Assembly (NCBI GenBank): GCA_002731275.1
Contig: PCBK01000052.1
Location: 412,724-476,723 of the forward strand
Reading direction: 5' to 3'
DNA length: 64,000 bases
Source: Deltaproteobacteria bacterium
GTDB lineage: Bacteria > Myxococcota_C > UBA6777
A program made the position numbers and the translations under genes. Numbering within the stretch: the stretch's first letter is position 1; the number at the start of each line of letters is the position of its first letter. The notes beneath the pieces were generated by a model, which ran no database searches, was not told the DNA's origin, and was given only the letters and a program-made list of their open reading frames with translations. Below, in pieces: positions 61,765 to 64,000 of the stretch.

Positions 61765-64000
61765 GTGAATAAATATTGGACAAAACGATTTATATTGTTG
61801 TTGTCTCTCGCGCTGTTCAGCGGTGGGGCACTCAGCCTCACAGCTTGTTCTGACAAAGGAACCGCAGCTGCCGGTGAGGCATGTGAGGCAACAAAAGATT
61901 GTCTCCCAGGTCTGCTCTGTTCAGATGGCAAATGTGCCGATACGATTGTTCCCCCAGATGCCAAAGCCCCTGTCGCAAACGCTGGTCCAGACCAAAGTGG
62001 CGTCACAGGCACCAAAGTCACCCTCAACGGTGAAAAAAGTGTCAGCGTCGAAGGTAAAGACCTCAAGTATAGTTGGACACTCAAAGGTCCAGATGGCAGC
62101 AAAGCCACACTTGATGGTGCGGATGCCAAAGAGGCGACCTTCACACCTGATGTAGAAGGTACGTACAACGTCACGTTAGTCGTCAATGACGGCAAAGACA
62201 GCGAAGAAGACAAAGCTGTCATCAACGTGATTCGTGCCAACAAAGCGCCCAAAGCAGACGCAGGCCAGAGCCGCCGCATCGAGCTTGGAACCAAAGTCGA
62301 CCTCGACGGTTCTGCAAGCTCCGATGAAGATGGTGACAAGCTTGACTTCAAATGGGAGATCATCACCAAGCCCAAAGACAGCTCCGCGTCCTTGAGCAAC
62401 AACGCAGAAGCCAAAACAGACATCACTCCCGATAAACTCGGAACCTACGGATTCCAACTGACTGTCAATGATGGTCGTGAATCTGATAGCGCGACGATCT
62501 ACGTCACCGTTGTTGTCAACAACCCCAAACCTGAAATCACCAAGTTGACTCCCGGATGGGGACCTGCAAAAGCTTCGAGCTTCGAGATCACCATCGAAGG
62601 AAAGAACTTCCTCTATGGTGTGACCGCAAAACTTGGCGATCAAGACGCCAAATCCCTGCTCTACCAATCCGACACATCCCTCGTCGCGACCTTCGACCTC
62701 AGCGCACTCTCCATCAAAGAGTACGACCTCGTTGTGAAAAACCCCGACGAAAAAGAGTCTGAAGCCGCGAAATTCAAAGTACAAGACGCCGCTGCACCGA
62801 ACATCAAGTCTGTCACTCCAGACCTCTTGATTACAGGTCAATCTGTTGAGTTTGTCATCACTGGTGAGAACTTCCTCACTGGCGCGATCGCGAGCTTTGA
62901 CGGTAAAGAGTTGCCCACGCGCTTTGTCAACGACACAGAAATCCGCGCAACGCTCGCGACGGCTCCAACAACCGGCAAATACGCCATCAAAGTCAAAAAC
63001 TCCGATGGCAAAGACTCCAACTCCATCGACATCACCGTCACAGGTGTCCAGGCGATCGCAAGAAGCCTCTCACTTGAAAAAATCGGTGTTGATTGCGCAA
63101 GTGAAATGATCACCATCACTGGTGCCAACTTCATGAACGACGCGACTGTCGAGTTCCGCGCAAAATCCGATGGTAAGGTCTACAAGCCAACAAAAACAAC
63201 TGTCAAATCATTGACAGCGGTTGAAGTAGAGTTCGACTTCACCAAACTTCCTGTTGATGAGTACGAAGTCTTCGTTCTCAACAAAGGAACCCAAGAGAGT
63301 CCTGGTATCCCCTTCCATGTCACCAAAGCACCAGGAAAGCCCAAGATCATCAGCGCTTTCCCCAAAAAAGTCCTTGTTGGCGATACCGGCAAGATCTACA
63401 TTATGGGTCTCGCGCTCGACAAATCCACGCAAGTTGAGATCGGCGGAAAGACTGCACAAGCACGTCAGATCAACGACACAACTTTTGAAGTTCCAGTAGA
63501 TGCGACACAGATCACACAAGCTGGCAAACTGCAGATCGCGTTGACCGCTTCTTGCAAACGCAAGTCGGATCCACTGGAGATAGAGATTGCTGAAGAAGGA
63601 ACTCCGGAAATCTACAATCTCACTCCTTCGACTTTGAAATCTAGCGCTCTTGTTGATCTCCAAGTCGTTGGGGCAGGTTTTGGAACCAAGGCAAAAGTTA
63701 ACGTAAACGGTACAGCTGTCGCGAATGCAGTAAGACAGAGTGCTGGCCTCTTTGTCATCCCGAAATCCAACTTCCCAAGCAAAGGGACCTACAAGGTTCA
63801 AGTCGAAAACGCAAACGGGAAAAAGTCGGATGAGCTTGAAATCGAAGTCGCCGACTACGATCTCAAAATTACACAACCTTGTAAATCTTCTGCAAGCAGT
63901 AGCTATATTTACTTCAGAGGTGAAAAACTCCGCACAGACGAAGATCCAGGAAAAGGTGGTAAACTCTTCTTGGTGATGAAAGATGATCAAGGACAAGAAG
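61765..64000 (+). CDS. Second giant PKD/TIG-repeat lipoprotein (3' end outside window)
   Basis: GTG 61765 lies 7 bases after GGAG; open to the right edge with 745 residues visible. Lipoprotein signal (MNKYWTKRFILLLSLALFSG, ending SLTAC) then a Cys module (CEATKDCLPGLLCSDGKC), two PKD domains (PVANAGPDQSG, APKADAGQSRR) with SSDEDGDKL, then TIG domains opening PEITKLTPGWG, PNIKSVTPDLL, PKIISAFPKKV and PEIYNLTPSTL. It shares domain order and the GVDCASEMITITGAN motif with the upstream protein, so the two arose by tandem duplication followed by strong divergence. It is probably cotranscribed with it, subject to the hairpin between them. Confidence 0.88.
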   Translation, partial: MNKYWTKRFILLLSLALFSGGALSLTACSDKGTAAAGEACEATKDCLPGLLCSDGKCADTIVPPDAKAPVANAGPDQSGVTGTKVTLNGEKSVSVEGKDLKYSWTLKGPDGSKATLDGADAKEATFTPDVEGTYNVTLVVNDGKDSEEDKAVINVIRANKAPKADAGQSRRIELGTKVDLDGSASSDEDGDKLDFKWEIITKPKDSSASLSNNAEAKTDITPDKLGTYGFQLTVNDGRESDSATIYVTVVVNNPKPEITKLTPGWGPAKASSFEITIEGKNFLYGVTAKLGDQDAKSLLYQSDTSLVATFDLSALSIKEYDLVVKNPDEKESEAAKFKVQDAAAPNIKSVTPDLLITGQSVEFVITGENFLTGAIASFDGKELPTRFVNDTEIRATLATAPTTGKYAIKVKNSDGKDSNSIDITVTGVQAIARSLSLEKIGVDCASEMITITGANFMNDATVEFRAKSDGKVYKPTKTTVKSLTAVEVEFDFTKLPVDEYEVFVLNKGTQESPGIPFHVTKAPGKPKIISAFPKKVLVGDTGKIYIMGLALDKSTQVEIGGKTAQARQINDTTFEVPVDATQITQAGKLQIALTASCKRKSDPLEIEIAEEGTPEIYNLTPSTLKSSALVDLQVVGAGFGTKAKVNVNGTAVANAVRQSAGLFVIPKSNFPSKGTYKVQVENANGKKSDELEIEVADYDLKITQPCKSSASSSYIYFRGEKLRTDEDPGKGGKLFLVMKDDQGQE

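Noticed and set aside
1-64000. tRNA, rRNA, insertion sequences, prophage
   Set aside because: None recognised by eye: no transposase or integrase motifs and no T-loop-like GTTCRA-type cloverleaf was convincing. A tRNA scan would be decisive.

Overview
The window reads as chromosome of a Gram-negative bacterium, most likely a member of Myxococcota, Bradymonadota or a related former deltaproteobacterial lineage. The evidence is a TonB-dependent receptor, many lipoproteins, four eukaryotic-like Ser/Thr protein kinases (three with an N-terminal zinc ribbon), PEGA proteins, a cysteine-rich lipoprotein with MopE-like repeats, C-x7-C Sel1 repeats and multi-TIG lipoproteins. Species cannot be assigned by eye. 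Base composition looks moderate and even. I see no insertion sequence, prophage, CRISPR array, tRNA or rRNA gene.

Layout. 0-5.5 kb (+): a TonB receptor cut by the left edge, a secreted Sel1-repeat protein with an apparent frameshift, and an unknown Ala/Lys-rich protein with toxin-like hydrophobic segments. 5.5-6.8 kb (-): a WD40 lipoprotein. 6.9-8.9 kb (+): a 56-codon threonine-rich leader ORF with its own ribosome-binding site that overlaps the start of thrS. 9-10.7 kb: a MopE-repeat lipoprotein. 10.7-18.8 kb (-): a metallo-hydrolase, a zinc-ribbon kinase, two small proteins, a ClpB paralogue with a degenerate first ATPase domain, and a membrane transglutaminase. 19.2-22.6 kb (+): a kinase and a membrane protein. 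22.6-25.1 kb (-): an RNase Z-like hydrolase and murC. 25.3-32.3 kb (+): a DUF2505 protein, two TPR proteins and canonical clpB. 32.3-39.5 kb (-): a C45-like hydrolase with TPRs, a kelch lipoprotein coupled to a PEGA-like protein, and a zinc-ribbon/TPR kinase. 39.9-42.4 kb (+): a KAS I condensing enzyme, an ACP and a SPOR-like protein. 42.6-56.8 kb (-): ilvE, a 38-bp tandem repeat array, a Cache-like sensor with a Gln-rich tail, a large periplasmic protein, a kinase, a PEGA protein, the Fo part of ATP synthase (atpE, atpB, atpI, atpZ-like) and gyrA. 57.4-64 kb (+): two tandem giant PKD/TIG lipoproteins, the second cut by the right edge.

How it fits together. Housekeeping genes (thrS, murC, clpB, atpBE, gyrA, ilvE) are scattered among a large set of envelope and signalling genes. 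The kinases share a cytoplasmic kinase, single membrane span and extracytoplasmic stalk, and sit among PEGA and TPR envelope proteins, which suggests envelope-stress or cell-surface signalling. The most interesting signals are the Thr-rich uORF that could control thrS by ribosome stalling or occlusion, the pseudo-ATPase ClpB paralogue, and the 38-bp repeat array beside a Gln-rich sensor gene.
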